Shown here in pieces: positions 55,660-64,000 of a stretch of 64,000 bases of DNA. The notes beneath the pieces were generated by a model that worked only from the letters and a program-made list of their open reading frames with translations, had not been told where the DNA came from and did no database searches. Each line of letters starts with the position of its first letter. Within the stretch, counting starts at the first letter, position 1. Source of the stretch: Bacillus subtilis. GTDB taxonomy: Bacteria; Bacillota; Bacilli; Bacillales; Bacillaceae_C. The position numbers were made by a program, and so were the translations under genes. The stretch is from assembly GCF_008764245.1 (NCBI RefSeq), contig NZ_VTQV01000019.1:1-64000 (forward strand), given 5' to 3'.

Positions 55660-55872
55660 CGTGTTCAAAAAGGAGGATAAAAAGGATCAAGAAGTTCGAG
55701 GCGGAGCTGTTTCGAGCAGCGGACTTGTACAGGATGTACTGACTTCCGTGTTGCCCACAGGACGTGGGCGGTTTTAACGGAAGATCCTTATCACCTGATA
55801 CATGAGCAGCGTAGAAACAAGCCAACAAAGAAATTCGCAGTGTCATTTTTACCGGACTTTTTTGAACATCCT
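55660..55872 (-). repeat. TIR-bounded AGGAY/RUCCU hairpin element, short copy B
   Basis: Nearly identical to copy A (48657) through its first 190 bases, with TIRs TGTTCAAAAAG (55662-55672) and CTTTTTTGAACA (55857-55868). It carries only the first two hairpins: GTAC-AGGAT-GTAC (55727-55739) and GCCCAC-AGGAC-GTGGGC (55753-55769). The part with hairpins 3 and 4 is missing, replaced by a direct junction ACC-GGACTTTTTT. It fills the ypbQ-dynA gap. Confidence 0.75.
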
Positions 55873-55896
55873 ATAAAAGAGGAGTTTACTTAATCC

Positions 55897-58800
55897 ATGG
55901 ATAACGTTTTACTAACTTCAAGCCGGGAACAACAGCTTGAACAGGCTCTAACATTATTGGAGCGTTTCAAGCAACATGAAGATCAGGAAAGAGTTGAAAA
56001 AACACTAAAATTAATCGAAAAAATATATATGAATGAAACAGTGATCGCTTTTAGTGGTCATTTTTCAGCCGGTAAATCGACGATGATTAACCACTTAGCA
56101 GGGGAGAATATATTACCATCAAGCCCGATTCCAACGAGTGCAAACATTGTGAAGGTTCATCGTGCGGCTGAGGATTTTGCTAAAGTGTATAGTCATAATG
56201 CACGCCCTTTACTTTTTACCGCCCCATACGACTTCACGGCAGTGCAGAACTATTGTAAAAAGGGGAATATTACTGAGGTTGAAATTGGTCGCAAGGATTT
56301 AAAGCTTCCTGATGGTTTAACAATCATGGATACTCCTGGTATTGATTCAACCGATGAAGCACATCGTCTTTCCACAGAATCCGCTTTACATATTGCGGAT
56401 GCTGTTTTTTATGTAATGGATTATAACCATGTTCAATCAGAGCTGAATTTTATGTATACAAAAAGTCTTTTGCGACATGGTGTTAAGCTATATTTAATTA
56501 TCAATCAAATTGATAAGCATCAATCTGAAGAATTATCTTTTCAATCTTATAAGCAATCAGTACTTGATGCGTTTGCATTTTGGGATGTACAACCCGCTGG
56601 TTTCTTTTTTACATCCTTAAAACAAATGGAGCATCCGGAAAACGAATTTGCTTCGGTTAAAATGGTGATTCAAGATATTTTCTCACACCAAGATGAATGG
56701 AGTTCAGCTACTTTTACCTCTTCTTTTAAAAAATTGGTAGAAGAACATGAGGAATGGCTTGATCAAGGCTTTCAAAATGAAGCTGTAAGCTTAAAAGAGG
56801 AAATTTCTTTCTATGCTCAGGGCCATGAAGAGGTTTTCCAAACGGAGAAAAGGTTAAAAAACGAAAAAAAACAGATAATAGCTGAATTAGCAACAGTCGG
56901 GGATGAGTATTCAAGAGAATGTGAGAAGATATTGCATAATGCTTATTTAATGCCATATGAAACGAGGGAACGTGCAGAACAATTTCTTCAAGCAAAACAA
57001 ACTGATTTTAAAGTCGGTCTATTATTTAGCAAGAAGAAGACAGAAGATGAGCGGAAAAGGCGACGACAACAATTTACAGAAGCTTTAGCGAAACAAGTGG
57101 AGTCTCAAATCGTCTGGCATTTACGACAGTTGGCAAATACTGTCCTTGATAAGGAAGAGATCCATAATAGTGAATGGCAAATAAACGCGCAGTCTCTACA
57201 GATCAACTGGTCTGAAAACCTTTTAGATGAAACGGTTAAAAAGGGAGCTGGCGTAAATGGTCAATATGTACTGCATTATTGTGAGGAAGTAGCGGGAAAA
57301 ATAAAGCGGCTCGCTAAAAAAGAGTGGGAGCAATTTATAGAGCCCATCGTCATCCACAAACAAGAAAAAGTGACAAATATACTTGAAGAGCTGGATGAGC
57401 AGATCGCCGCCATTTCAAAAGCATCTAGAGCGAAACGGGAGCTCAATCAATTAGAAGATGTATATACAAAGATGAGGCAGGAAATCACAGTTGTAACAGG
57501 TACAGAGGCAAATACCTTGCAAAAACTGCGCGAACAGTGGCAAAAAGATGCAGAGAACTTCATCATTTATCAAGCGAATGACCAGGAAGAAAGTCGAAAG
57601 AAGGACATCAGTCCGAGCAATCCAACGCATACGGATGTAGCACAGGGAAATGTACTTGAAATGTCTCAGGTAATTCAGCAATTAAAACATGCGATCCAGT
57701 TATTGAAAGAAGATCCGTATTTTAAAAGAATGACTTCACAATTACAGGATAAAGTACAAACATTGACTGAACGAAATTATACGATCGCTTTATTTGGTGC
57801 ATTTAGTGCGGGAAAATCTTCTTTTGCTAATGCCTTGTTAGGGAAAGCAGTACTGCCGGTTTCTCCTAATCCGACGACGGCCGCGATCAATCGAATTTGT
57901 CCACCAACAGCAGAATATATACATGGTACAGCACTGGTTTGTTTAAAAAGTGAACAGGATATGTTGGCTGATGTAAATAAGGCATTATCGTATTTTGATC
58001 AACCTTGTTTATCTTTAGCAGATGCTTACCAAAAAGTACGTACATTAACCATTTCTACGAATCAAAATGAAAAGGAGAAAGTCCATCTTTCGTTTTTAAT
58101 GGCTTTCCAAAAGGGATTTCTCGACCATCAGTCTCAATTAGGTCAAACATTCAAAACAGACATGGAAAATTTCCGGCATTACGTAGGCAATGAGGCACAA
58201 TCCTGTTTTGTTGAATCGATTGATTTATATTATGACTGCTCATTTACAAGGCAAGGAATTACGCTTGTGGATACACCTGGCGCAGATTCGATTAATGCAA
58301 GACACACTGGGGTAGCTTTCGATTATATTAAGAACGCAGATGCTGTGTTGTTTGTCACCTATTATAATCATGCTTTCTCAAAAGCAGACAGAGAATTTTT
58401 GATCCAGCTCGGGCGGGTGAAAGATAGTTTCGAATTGGATAAAATGTTTTTTATCGTTAATGCAATTGATCTAGCTGATTCACAAACTGAAATGGAGGAA
58501 GTGCTCGATTATGTTAAAGACGAACTCATTCAAAATGGGATTCGCTTTCCAAGAATATTTGGTCTTTCAAGTAAGTTAGCTCTCGATGATCTGGAACGAA
58601 AAAAATCACAAATTGATCAGTTCCAAACTGCATTTGATCAGTTTCTCCAATCTGATATGCAGCAAATGGCACTACAATCCGCGAAAATAGAGTACAACCG
58701 TGCTTTACAATTTCTAGATCAGCTAATAAAAACAGCGAATGAGGATGAAGAACATAAAAATGAGCGTCGAAGAGAGTGGCAACAAGCAAAAACAGCAATG

Positions 58801-59502
58801 CTAGATATATTGTCTAACGATCATTTTAAAATTTTGTCACAACAAATGGAGCAAGAGGCAGAAGAATTAACCTTTTACGTGAAGCAAAGAGTTTTTTATC
58901 GGTTTTCACAATTTTTTAAAGAAGCGTTTAATCCTGCTGTTTTAAAGAAAAACGATCAGAATTTGCTTAAGAAATGCTTACAAGAACTCTTGGAAGCTGT
59001 TGGATATGATTTTTCGCAAGAAATGCGTGTAACCTCTCTAAGAGTGGAGAAACATACGCAAAAATTACTAACTAACTATTATTCAAATTTACAAAAAGAC
59101 TTACAAGCCATTAAAGCAGATATCACTTTTTCGCAAGTGGAATGGACTACTATTCCAACACCTGAATTTGCAGCAGCTTTTGCTGACAGTGAACGAAAAC
59201 CATTTGAAACACAGTTTAAGTATTTTCGTAATCCAAAAGCTTTTTTTGAGCAAGATGGAAAGAAAAAAATGGAGGAGGGTTTTCTGGAAATTCTTTCTCC
59301 TTTAGCAGATGAATATTTACAGCAAGAATATAAACGAATTAGCGAAGTTTATTTACAGTATCTTATTCAGGAATATGGAAGATTAATCGCTCATGTGGAG
59401 CAGGAAGTCATAGACCAGTTTGATTCTTGGTTTGAAGCTTTAGAAGGTCAAGAAAATTTAGCTAAATGGGTAAAAATACAGGAATCTTTAACATTTATGT
59501 AG
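55897..59502 (+). CDS. dynA: Dynamin-like protein DynA (two fused dynamin units)
   Basis: A 1201-residue bacterial dynamin that tethers and remodels membranes and helps against pore-forming agents and phage. It is a tandem fusion: unit 1 has the P-loop GHFSAGKST (about residues 54-62) and DTPGIDSTDEAH, and unit 2 has GAFSAGKSS (about 633-641) and DTPGADSINARHTG, each followed by long coiled-coil stalks. This double form is the one known in B. subtilis (1193 residues). The start is ATG after AAGAGGAG. The sulfurtransferase gene follows 12 bases later. Confidence 0.95.
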   Translation: MDNVLLTSSREQQLEQALTLLERFKQHEDQERVEKTLKLIEKIYMNETVIAFSGHFSAGKSTMINHLAGENILPSSPIPTSANIVKVHRAAEDFAKVYSHNARPLLFTAPYDFTAVQNYCKKGNITEVEIGRKDLKLPDGLTIMDTPGIDSTDEAHRLSTESALHIADAVFYVMDYNHVQSELNFMYTKSLLRHGVKLYLIINQIDKHQSEELSFQSYKQSVLDAFAFWDVQPAGFFFTSLKQMEHPENEFASVKMVIQDIFSHQDEWSSATFTSSFKKLVEEHEEWLDQGFQNEAVSLKEEISFYAQGHEEVFQTEKRLKNEKKQIIAELATVGDEYSRECEKILHNAYLMPYETRERAEQFLQAKQTDFKVGLLFSKKKTEDERKRRRQQFTEALAKQVESQIVWHLRQLANTVLDKEEIHNSEWQINAQSLQINWSENLLDETVKKGAGVNGQYVLHYCEEVAGKIKRLAKKEWEQFIEPIVIHKQEKVTNILEELDEQIAAISKASRAKRELNQLEDVYTKMRQEITVVTGTEANTLQKLREQWQKDAENFIIYQANDQEESRKKDISPSNPTHTDVAQGNVLEMSQVIQQLKHAIQLLKEDPYFKRMTSQLQDKVQTLTERNYTIALFGAFSAGKSSFANALLGKAVLPVSPNPTTAAINRICPPTAEYIHGTALVCLKSEQDMLADVNKALSYFDQPCLSLADAYQKVRTLTISTNQNEKEKVHLSFLMAFQKGFLDHQSQLGQTFKTDMENFRHYVGNEAQSCFVESIDLYYDCSFTRQGITLVDTPGADSINARHTGVAFDYIKNADAVLFVTYYNHAFSKADREFLIQLGRVKDSFELDKMFFIVNAIDLADSQTEMEEVLDYVKDELIQNGIRFPRIFGLSSKLALDDLERKKSQIDQFQTAFDQFLQSDMQQMALQSAKIEYNRALQFLDQLIKTANEDEEHKNERRREWQQAKTAMLDILSNDHFKILSQQMEQEAEELTFYVKQRVFYRFSQFFKEAFNPAVLKKNDQNLLKKCLQELLEAVGYDFSQEMRVTSLRVEKHTQKLLTNYYSNLQKDLQAIKADITFSQVEWTTIPTPEFAAAFADSERKPFETQFKYFRNPKAFFEQDGKKKMEEGFLEILSPLADEYLQQEYKRISEVYLQYLIQEYGRLIAHVEQEVIDQFDSWFEALEGQENLAKWVKIQESLTFM

Positions 59503-59514
59503 GGAGGATATGCT

Positions 59515-60348
59515 ATGCAGTCCATTAAGTCTATACAATGGCTTTTTGATCATCTACATTCAGATTCATTGTGTGTGATCGATTGCCGCTTTTCACTAAA
59601 GGACTCTTCTTACGGCAGGAAGGCTTATCAAGAAAATCATATTCCTGGAGCCGTCTATTTTGATCTTGAGCTCGACTTGTCTGGCCCCGTTGAAAAACAT
59701 GGGGGGAGACACCCTTTACCGAATGTTCAGGAATTAGTAGAAAAACTGGAAAACAAAGGGGTTAGTCATAAAGATACGATCATTATTTATGATGATGGAG
59801 AAAGTTGTTTTGCTGCACGATGCTGGTGGTTATTAACCTATTTAGGCCATGAACAAGTTTTTATATTAGATGGAGGGCTGAAAGCGTGGAGGGAACGTGG
59901 TTATCCTCTAACAAGCAAGCCGACGGTTAAGAAAAAAGTGAAGTTTATCCCTTCTCTTAAAACAAATATGTTAGCTACCTATAAAGAGGTAAAGCAGCGA
60001 AGTCAAGATCAACAGGCAATATTAATCGATTCACGAACAGAAGAACGTTATTTAGGAATTGTCGAGCCGCTGGATCGCATTGGTGGGCATATTCCAAATG
60101 CCCTCAATTATGATTGGTCACAAGGGTTAGAAAATGGCAGGTGGAAAACTACAGAAGAACAAAAACAAAGATTCGCTTCCCTTGATCTAGAGAATGAAGT
60201 GATAGTTTATTGTGGATCAGGTGTTACGGCAACACCAAATGTTCTTGCTTTAATGGAAAGTGGCTTTAAAAAGGTAAAGCTTTATGCTGGTAGTTATTCA
60301 GACTGGGTTTCTTATCCAGAAAATCCAGTGATTACAAGCAGAAAATAA
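59515..60348 (+). CDS. Thiosulfate/3-mercaptopyruvate sulfurtransferase
   Basis: A two-domain rhodanese of 277 residues. The N-terminal domain (about 5-125) has lost its cysteine motif but keeps the fold; the C-terminal domain has the active-site loop YCGSGVTATPN with Cys at about residue 232. The CGSGVT loop is the one found in mercaptopyruvate sulfurtransferases. It is co-directional with dynA, but its link to that gene is probably only by position. It is not in this place in B. subtilis. Confidence 0.9.
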   Translation: MQSIKSIQWLFDHLHSDSLCVIDCRFSLKDSSYGRKAYQENHIPGAVYFDLELDLSGPVEKHGGRHPLPNVQELVEKLENKGVSHKDTIIIYDDGESCFAARCWWLLTYLGHEQVFILDGGLKAWRERGYPLTSKPTVKKKVKFIPSLKTNMLATYKEVKQRSQDQQAILIDSRTEERYLGIVEPLDRIGGHIPNALNYDWSQGLENGRWKTTEEQKQRFASLDLENEVIVYCGSGVTATPNVLALMESGFKKVKLYAGSYSDWVSYPENPVITSRK

Positions 60349-60402
60349 AAACCATACTATATTTTTATAAGGAACCTTTGTCCAGACGTCAGTCCATACT
60401 TA

Positions 60403-60411
60403 TGGTATAAT
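60403..60411 (+). promoter_or_regulatory. Extended -10 promoter of ypcP
   Basis: TGG-TATAAT lies 34 bases before the ypcP start codon. No good -35 at normal spacing. Confidence 0.45.
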
Positions 60412-60444
60412 AATTATTTATTATGCTGAAAAGGGGTTCTATAA

Positions 60445-61353
60445 TTGAAACATCATCTGTTATTAGTGGATGGAATGGCGCTATTATTCCGGGCGTTCTT
60501 TGCTACAGCTGTACAGAGAAATTTTATGACCAATAGTCAAGGGGTACCAACGAACGCTGTTCAAGGTTACTTAAAGCATTTATTAACAGCGGTCGATCAT
60601 GTGCAGCCGACACATATCGCGATTTGTTGGGATATGGGGAGTGTCACCTTCCGGAATGAGATGTATGCGGAATATAAAGCAAATCGGCAAGCACCACCTG
60701 TTGAAATGGTTCCGCAATTCGATTTGGCAAAAAACGTGACAACAGCGTTAGGGATTTTAAATATCGGAGTTAAGGGTTATGAAGCGGATGATTGCATAGG
60801 AACTCTTTGTCACGATTTAAAGCAAGATGAGGAGCTAGTTTTAACCGTGCTAACAGGTGACCGCGACCTCCTGCAAATTGTTGACGAGAAAGTGAATGTT
60901 TTATTGCTTCAAAAAGGAATTGGCAATTACCTTCATTATACGAGAGACGTTTATGTCGATGAATTTCAAATAGAGCCTAAGCAATTCATTGATGTCAAGG
61001 CATTGATGGGGGATCCAAGTGACGGATATCCAGGTGTAAAGGGGATTGGTGAAAAAACAGCTTATAAGCTAATGAGAAATTATGAAACAATCGAAGGCTT
61101 ATTCGCGAATTTTGATCAACTTACTCCAACCATTCAGAGAAAATTAGAACAAGACGAGGAAATGTTACACCTTTCAAGGAAGCTGGCAACCATTCATTGT
61201 AATGTTCCTTTGGACTTTTATTTAGAACAAGCTAAATGGCAATTAGATCCAACTAATACAATGACTGTCATAGAGGAGTATGAATTAAGAAGTGTGCGAA
61301 ACACTTTATTAAAACTTCATCAAACAACAGCACAAACAAGTTTGCCGCTTTGA
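60445..61353 (+). CDS. ypcP: 5'-3' exonuclease YpcP (FEN-type)
   Basis: A 302-residue flap endonuclease-type 5'-3' exonuclease, related to the N-terminal domain of DNA polymerase I. Metal-binding acidic residues are visible in LLVDGMALLFRAFF, YEADDCIGTL and LTGDRDLLQIV, and the helix-hairpin-helix in GVKGIGEKTAYKLMRNY binds DNA. It removes RNA primers or flaps in B. subtilis. TTG start after AAAAGGGG. Confidence 0.92.
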   Translation: MKHHLLLVDGMALLFRAFFATAVQRNFMTNSQGVPTNAVQGYLKHLLTAVDHVQPTHIAICWDMGSVTFRNEMYAEYKANRQAPPVEMVPQFDLAKNVTTALGILNIGVKGYEADDCIGTLCHDLKQDEELVLTVLTGDRDLLQIVDEKVNVLLLQKGIGNYLHYTRDVYVDEFQIEPKQFIDVKALMGDPSDGYPGVKGIGEKTAYKLMRNYETIEGLFANFDQLTPTIQRKLEQDEEMLHLSRKLATIHCNVPLDFYLEQAKWQLDPTNTMTVIEEYELRSVRNTLLKLHQTTAQTSLPL

Positions 61354-61378
61354 TAGAGATATAAAAGGAGTAAGATCA

Positions 61379-61669
61379 TTGATTGGAAGAAACGATCAGC
61401 TTGGAAATTACTTACTTCGTTTAGAGGAGAAGGGTTTTAAATTTGGCGAAGATATCATAATCTTTATTTATTTTGGTAAGCAATCAACAGGTTCATCGGA
61501 TTACTTAGCAGCATTATCCATTGAATTAACATTGAAATGTCAAAAGCGTTTTGATCCAAGTTTTTATTTATCGTTCCTCGAAAGACTACAAGCACACAAA
61601 ATTACAACGAAAAAACAAGCTTATGCACTTGCAAATCAGTTAGGATTATTAGCGGTCCAAGAGACTTAA
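61379..61669 (+). CDS. Small conserved hypothetical protein
   Basis: A 96-residue soluble protein without a motif I can name with confidence (DUF6123 is a possibility). It starts at TTG 61379 after AAAAGGAGT and is 25 bases downstream of ypcP, so it probably shares its transcript. A short convergent gap separates it from the minus-strand RNase H-like gene. Confidence 0.6.
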   Translation: MIGRNDQLGNYLLRLEEKGFKFGEDIIIFIYFGKQSTGSSDYLAALSIELTLKCQKRFDPSFYLSFLERLQAHKITTKKQAYALANQLGLLAVQET

Positions 61670-61680
61670 ATCTTGGATCG

Positions 61681-62070
61681 CTATTGATTTAGATGAATGG
61701 CTTTTTTGGCAAGAGCATCAGCTTGTTTATTTTCTTTTGATGGAATCCACTTAATAAAAAACAGTTCAAATCCTTCTATTGCAAGTAAAATTTCGCTTAA
61801 AAGCAGCCGATATTTTTCGTTACGGACAAATTGTTTCTCAACAGCCTGAACAACCGCAGATGAATCGGATCTTACGGAAACAATCGAAGCCTCGGCTTTA
61901 ACACAAATTTCTAATGCTTGTAATAAGGCGTGAAATTCGGCTTCGTGATTTTCCATTTCTCCAAGTGGAATAGAATATGATTGGGTTTCACCATTGTTTT
62001 TAATGAAAATTCCAGCACCGGATGGGCCAGGATTGCCGGCACTCGCACCGTCAATATACACTTCTATCAA
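61681..62070 (-). CDS. ypdQ: RNase HI-like protein YpdQ
   Basis: A 129-residue RNase H-fold protein. The four acidic residues of RNase HI are present: D7 (VYIDGASAG), E45 (HEAEFHAL), D69 (VRSDSSAVV) and an aspartate near 118 (NKQADALAKKA). It should be able to bind two metal ions and cut RNA in RNA-DNA hybrids, but the B. subtilis YpdQ has been reported without clear activity, so function stays open. It is divergent from ypeP. Confidence 0.85.
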   Translation of the reverse strand: MIEVYIDGASAGNPGPSGAGIFIKNNGETQSYSIPLGEMENHEAEFHALLQALEICVKAEASIVSVRSDSSAVVQAVEKQFVRNEKYRLLLSEILLAIEGFELFFIKWIPSKENKQADALAKKAIHLNQ

Positions 62071-62152
62071 TATTTGACCACTCCTATGGTTAATTTTTTC
62101 GAAGAGGGGAACGATTTTATTAAGAAGAATTTGCGAACAGGATGTTGTCCTT

Positions 62153-62827
62153 ATGAAAGTAAAAGTAAAATTTATTTATAAAACCTCCCCACAGATTGCT
62201 ATTCCAATGGAGTCGGATTGGTTCAATCTGAATTTAATTGAACGATTCTTAATGGATTTACAAAATACGGGAAGAGCTCATGATCTTATTATTATGGACG
62301 AAATGGAAAGAGAATGGAATCAAAAACAATTTACAAAGTTACAAAAAAAGATGGAAGAAGAGCCGACTGAGCCTGTCGTCTACTTTGATGGTGGCTATAA
62401 CAGGGATTTAAGGAAAGCAGGAATTGGGATTGTGATCTATTATAAAAAAGGAAACCGTTCTTATCGGGATCGCATGAATAGTCTTTTTGAAGAATTGGAA
62501 AGTAATAATGAAGCTGAATACGCCGCCTTATACAATTCACTTCTTATATTAGAGGAAATCGGTTTTAAGAATGTACCCGTCCTTTTTAAAGGGGATGCAC
62601 AAGGTGTGATGAAACAACTTAAGGGGGAGTGGCCATGTTATGAAGAAGTGCTTAATAGATGGCTGGAGCGAATAGAGCAGAAAATCAAATCTTTGGGGTT
62701 AAAAGCGAAGTTTGAGATCATCCCTCGAAAAGAAAATAAAGAGGCTGATATCCTTGCAACGCAAGCGTTAGAGCATAAAAATATACGAAGTCATACAGAA
62801 ATAGATGCTGGAAAATTAAAGGATTGA
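62153..62827 (+). CDS. ypeP: RNase H-like protein YpeP
   Basis: A 224-residue protein: an N-terminal 70-residue extension and a C-terminal RNase H domain with YFDGGYNRD, NNEAEYAAL, FKGDAQGVM and NKEADILATQ. The four catalytic acids are therefore present. It has no identifiable hybrid-binding domain. Only a weak SD (AGGAT) precedes the ATG. ypeQ follows five bases after its stop. Confidence 0.86.
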   Translation: MKVKVKFIYKTSPQIAIPMESDWFNLNLIERFLMDLQNTGRAHDLIIMDEMEREWNQKQFTKLQKKMEEEPTEPVVYFDGGYNRDLRKAGIGIVIYYKKGNRSYRDRMNSLFEELESNNEAEYAALYNSLLILEEIGFKNVPVLFKGDAQGVMKQLKGEWPCYEEVLNRWLERIEQKIKSLGLKAKFEIIPRKENKEADILATQALEHKNIRSHTEIDAGKLKD

Positions 62828-62831
62828 TTGA

Positions 62832-63017
62832 ATGCAGCGCATAGAGCTATTAAATGAAATGGATCAAGTGTTGGATACTTATTGTAAAGACTGTTTTCTT
62901 AAGAGCCATTTTAGACAAACGTATGGGAAAAATTATGCCCATCGATTTTGCATACAAAATTGTACAGTCGGCCAAGAACTACAAAAATTAGGCCATACCC
63001 TAATGAAAAAATATTAA
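62832..63017 (+). CDS. ypeQ: Zinc-finger-like small protein YpeQ
   Basis: A 61-residue protein with four cysteines in the pattern C-x2-C (CKDC, about residues 18-21) and C-x3-C (CIQNC, about 40-44), likely one zinc site. It matches YpeQ of B. subtilis in size and place after ypeP. Function unknown. A hairpin shared with cspD follows. Confidence 0.8.
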   Translation: MQRIELLNEMDQVLDTYCKDCFLKSHFRQTYGKNYAHRFCIQNCTVGQELQKLGHTLMKKY

Positions 63018-63042
63018 AAGGCTGGAGAAAGACTCCAGCCTT
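63018..63042. terminator. Bidirectional terminator between ypeQ and cspD
   Basis: AAGGCTGGAG-AAAGA-CTCCAGCCTT, a perfect 10-bp stem. The minus-strand side is followed by T-rich sequence, so it mainly serves cspD. Confidence 0.8.
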
Positions 63043-63053
63043 ACATTTATATA

Positions 63054-63257
63054 TTATGATAATTTAACTACATTAGCTGCTTGAGGTCCACGGTTTCCTT
63101 CCACGATTTCAAAAGAAACTTCTTCGCCTTCCTCTAGTGATTTAAAACCTTCGCCTTGAATTGCAGTGAAATGTACGAAAATATCTTCTCCGCCTTCTAC
63201 TTCAATGAAACCGTAGCCTTTTTCGTTGTTAAACCATTTTACTTTACCGTTTTGCAT
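63054..63257 (-). CDS. cspD: Cold shock protein CspD
   Basis: A 67-residue single-stranded RNA/DNA-binding OB fold, beginning [33 protein letters not shown] with the RNP1 (KGYGFI) and RNP2 (IFVHF) motifs. Cold shock proteins melt RNA structure. The gene has a long leader on the minus strand. Place between ypeQ and the right end matches cspD of B. subtilis. Confidence 0.95.
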   Translation of the reverse strand: MQNGKVKWFNNEKGYGFIEVEGGEDIFVHFTAIQGEGFKSLEEGEEVSFEIVEGNRGPQAANVVKLS

Positions 63258-63494
63258 GTACCTTTTTCCTCCTAGACTTAAGCACTTATGTGCCTTGAAA
63301 AAATATTATCATCAAAGAAATATAAGAAAACCATATTAAATTAGATGATAGTTTTACTATACACTTAATTATGGGGAGAGTCAAGGAACAAAAGAAGATA
63401 GCGGGAAAGAATAATCAAATACGATCCTAACTTGTTAATGCGAACACATTATAGTACACTTTTATTGAATGAATGGAGACAGGAGGAATTTTTA

Positions 63495-63935
63495 TTGCCA
63501 ACTCCCAGTATGGAAGACTATATAGAACAAATCTTTTTATTAATTGAAAATAAAGGTTATGCCAGAGTATCCGATATAGCAGAGGCGTTGGAAGTTCATC
63601 CTTCCTCTGTAACAAAGATGGTACAAAAACTTGATCGAGGAAATTATTTAGTATATGAGAAATACCGCGGGTTAATTTTGACCTCTAAAGGAAAGAAGAT
63701 TGGTAAGCGCTTGGTCGAACGTCATGATTTGCTTGAAGATTTCTTGCGCATTATTGGTGTAAAAGAAGAAAACATTTATCATGATGTTGAAGGGATTGAA
63801 CACCATTTAAGTTGGAATTCCATTGATCGAATTGGCGATTTAGTTCATTTTTTTGAAAAGAATCCAGATCAAGCCGAGGCATTGAAAGTTCTCCAAAAAG
63901 AGAATGAGCAAGACATTGACAAAGAACCCATCTAA
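63495..63935 (+). CDS. mntR: Manganese-responsive transcriptional regulator MntR
   Basis: MntR is a DtxR-family repressor of manganese uptake genes. The 146-residue protein starts [31 protein letters not shown], with a winged helix ([13 protein letters not shown]) and dimer domain containing HDLLEDF and [15 protein letters not shown], which hold the His/Glu/Asp metal ligands. TTG at 63495 fits AGGAGG at 63481-63486 and the family start; an ATG at 63432 would add 21 unrelated residues. Its stop lies in a terminator (63921-63948). Confidence 0.95.
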   Translation: MPTPSMEDYIEQIFLLIENKGYARVSDIAEALEVHPSSVTKMVQKLDRGNYLVYEKYRGLILTSKGKKIGKRLVERHDLLEDFLRIIGVKEENIYHDVEGIEHHLSWNSIDRIGDLVHFFEKNPDQAEALKVLQKENEQDIDKEPI

Positions 63936-63948
63936 CCGGTTCTTTTTT
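63921..63948 (+). terminator. Terminator overlapping the mntR stop codon
   Basis: AAAGAACC (63921-63928) pairs with GGTTCTTT (63938-63945) and T residues follow. The mntR TAA sits in the loop. Confidence 0.8.
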
Positions 63949-64000
63949 CGTCGTTTAGGAAAAAAATTAGATTCTAACTTTCGATTGGATGATAAAGATG

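Noticed and set aside
62136-62150. AAC-AGGAT-GTT before ypeP, a possible single RUCCU-type hairpin
   Set aside because: The stem is only three pairs and the AGGA is the likely SD of ypeP.

Overview
The window is a low-GC chromosome segment from an endospore-forming member of the Bacillaceae. Sporulation genes (spoIVA, sspM, cotD, ypjB), bacillithiol genes (bshA, bshB1), the TRAP protein gene mtrB, and a gene order close to the yphA-mntR part of the Bacillus subtilis map support this. No phage, CRISPR array, transposase, rRNA or tRNA was seen. The novelty is in intergenic RNA and repeats, and in rearrangements of a familiar gene order.

Layout, left to right. 0.1-1.4 kb: an orphan solute-binding lipoprotein. 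1.7-8.7 kb: yphA, der, gpsA, yphE, yphF, spoIVA, hbs, mtrB (GTPase, phospholipid precursor, spore coat base, nucleoid protein, TRAP). 8.8-13.9 kb: hepS-menG-hepT (menaquinone), ndk, cheR, aroB. 14.0-17.3 kb: an unrecognised protein, then ypiA, ypiB and ypiF. 17.3-22.2 kb: qcrABC (cytochrome bc complex), ypjA, ypjB and a YugP metallopeptidase, flanked by two inverted copies of one dispersed repeat. 22.3-29.7 kb: purU, ypjC (minus), mazG-like ypjD, dapB, bshB1, bshA, cca, birA. 29.7-32.1 kb: a structured leader RNA and panBCD. 32.2-39.7 kb: dinG, ypmB, aspB, asnS, dnaD, nth. 39.8-43.1 kb (minus): recU-ponA. 43.2-47.2 kb: small sporulation and stress genes (sspM, yppE, yppG, hsp20, cotD), gpsB, the RNase P RNA gene and a 56-aa protein. 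47.2-53.9 kb: aroA (minus) diverging from a T-box-controlled aroF-hisC-tyrA-aroE operon. 53.9-64 kb: bpsA-bpsB (type III polyketide synthase and methyltransferase), dynA (dynamin), a sulfurtransferase, ypcP, two RNase H-like genes, ypeQ, cspD and mntR.

Two pathways dominate. The first is shikimate and aromatic synthesis. It is split here: aroB stays beside cheR, while aroF, hisC, tyrA and aroE sit about 35 kb away behind a T-box, and no trp genes are present although TRAP is. The second is the respiratory chain, with menaquinone synthesis and the bc complex.

The most interesting non-coding signals are of two kinds. (1) Two TIR-bounded elements (48657-48932, 55660-55872) and one remnant (about 45541-45604) carry hairpins whose stems differ but whose loops are always AGGAY on the plus strand, that is RUCCU on the minus strand. 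This matches what I recall of the Bacillaceae-1 RNA motif. (2) A leader before panB has an 8-nt sequence duplicated so that two copies compete for the same partner, which is a terminator/antiterminator design.
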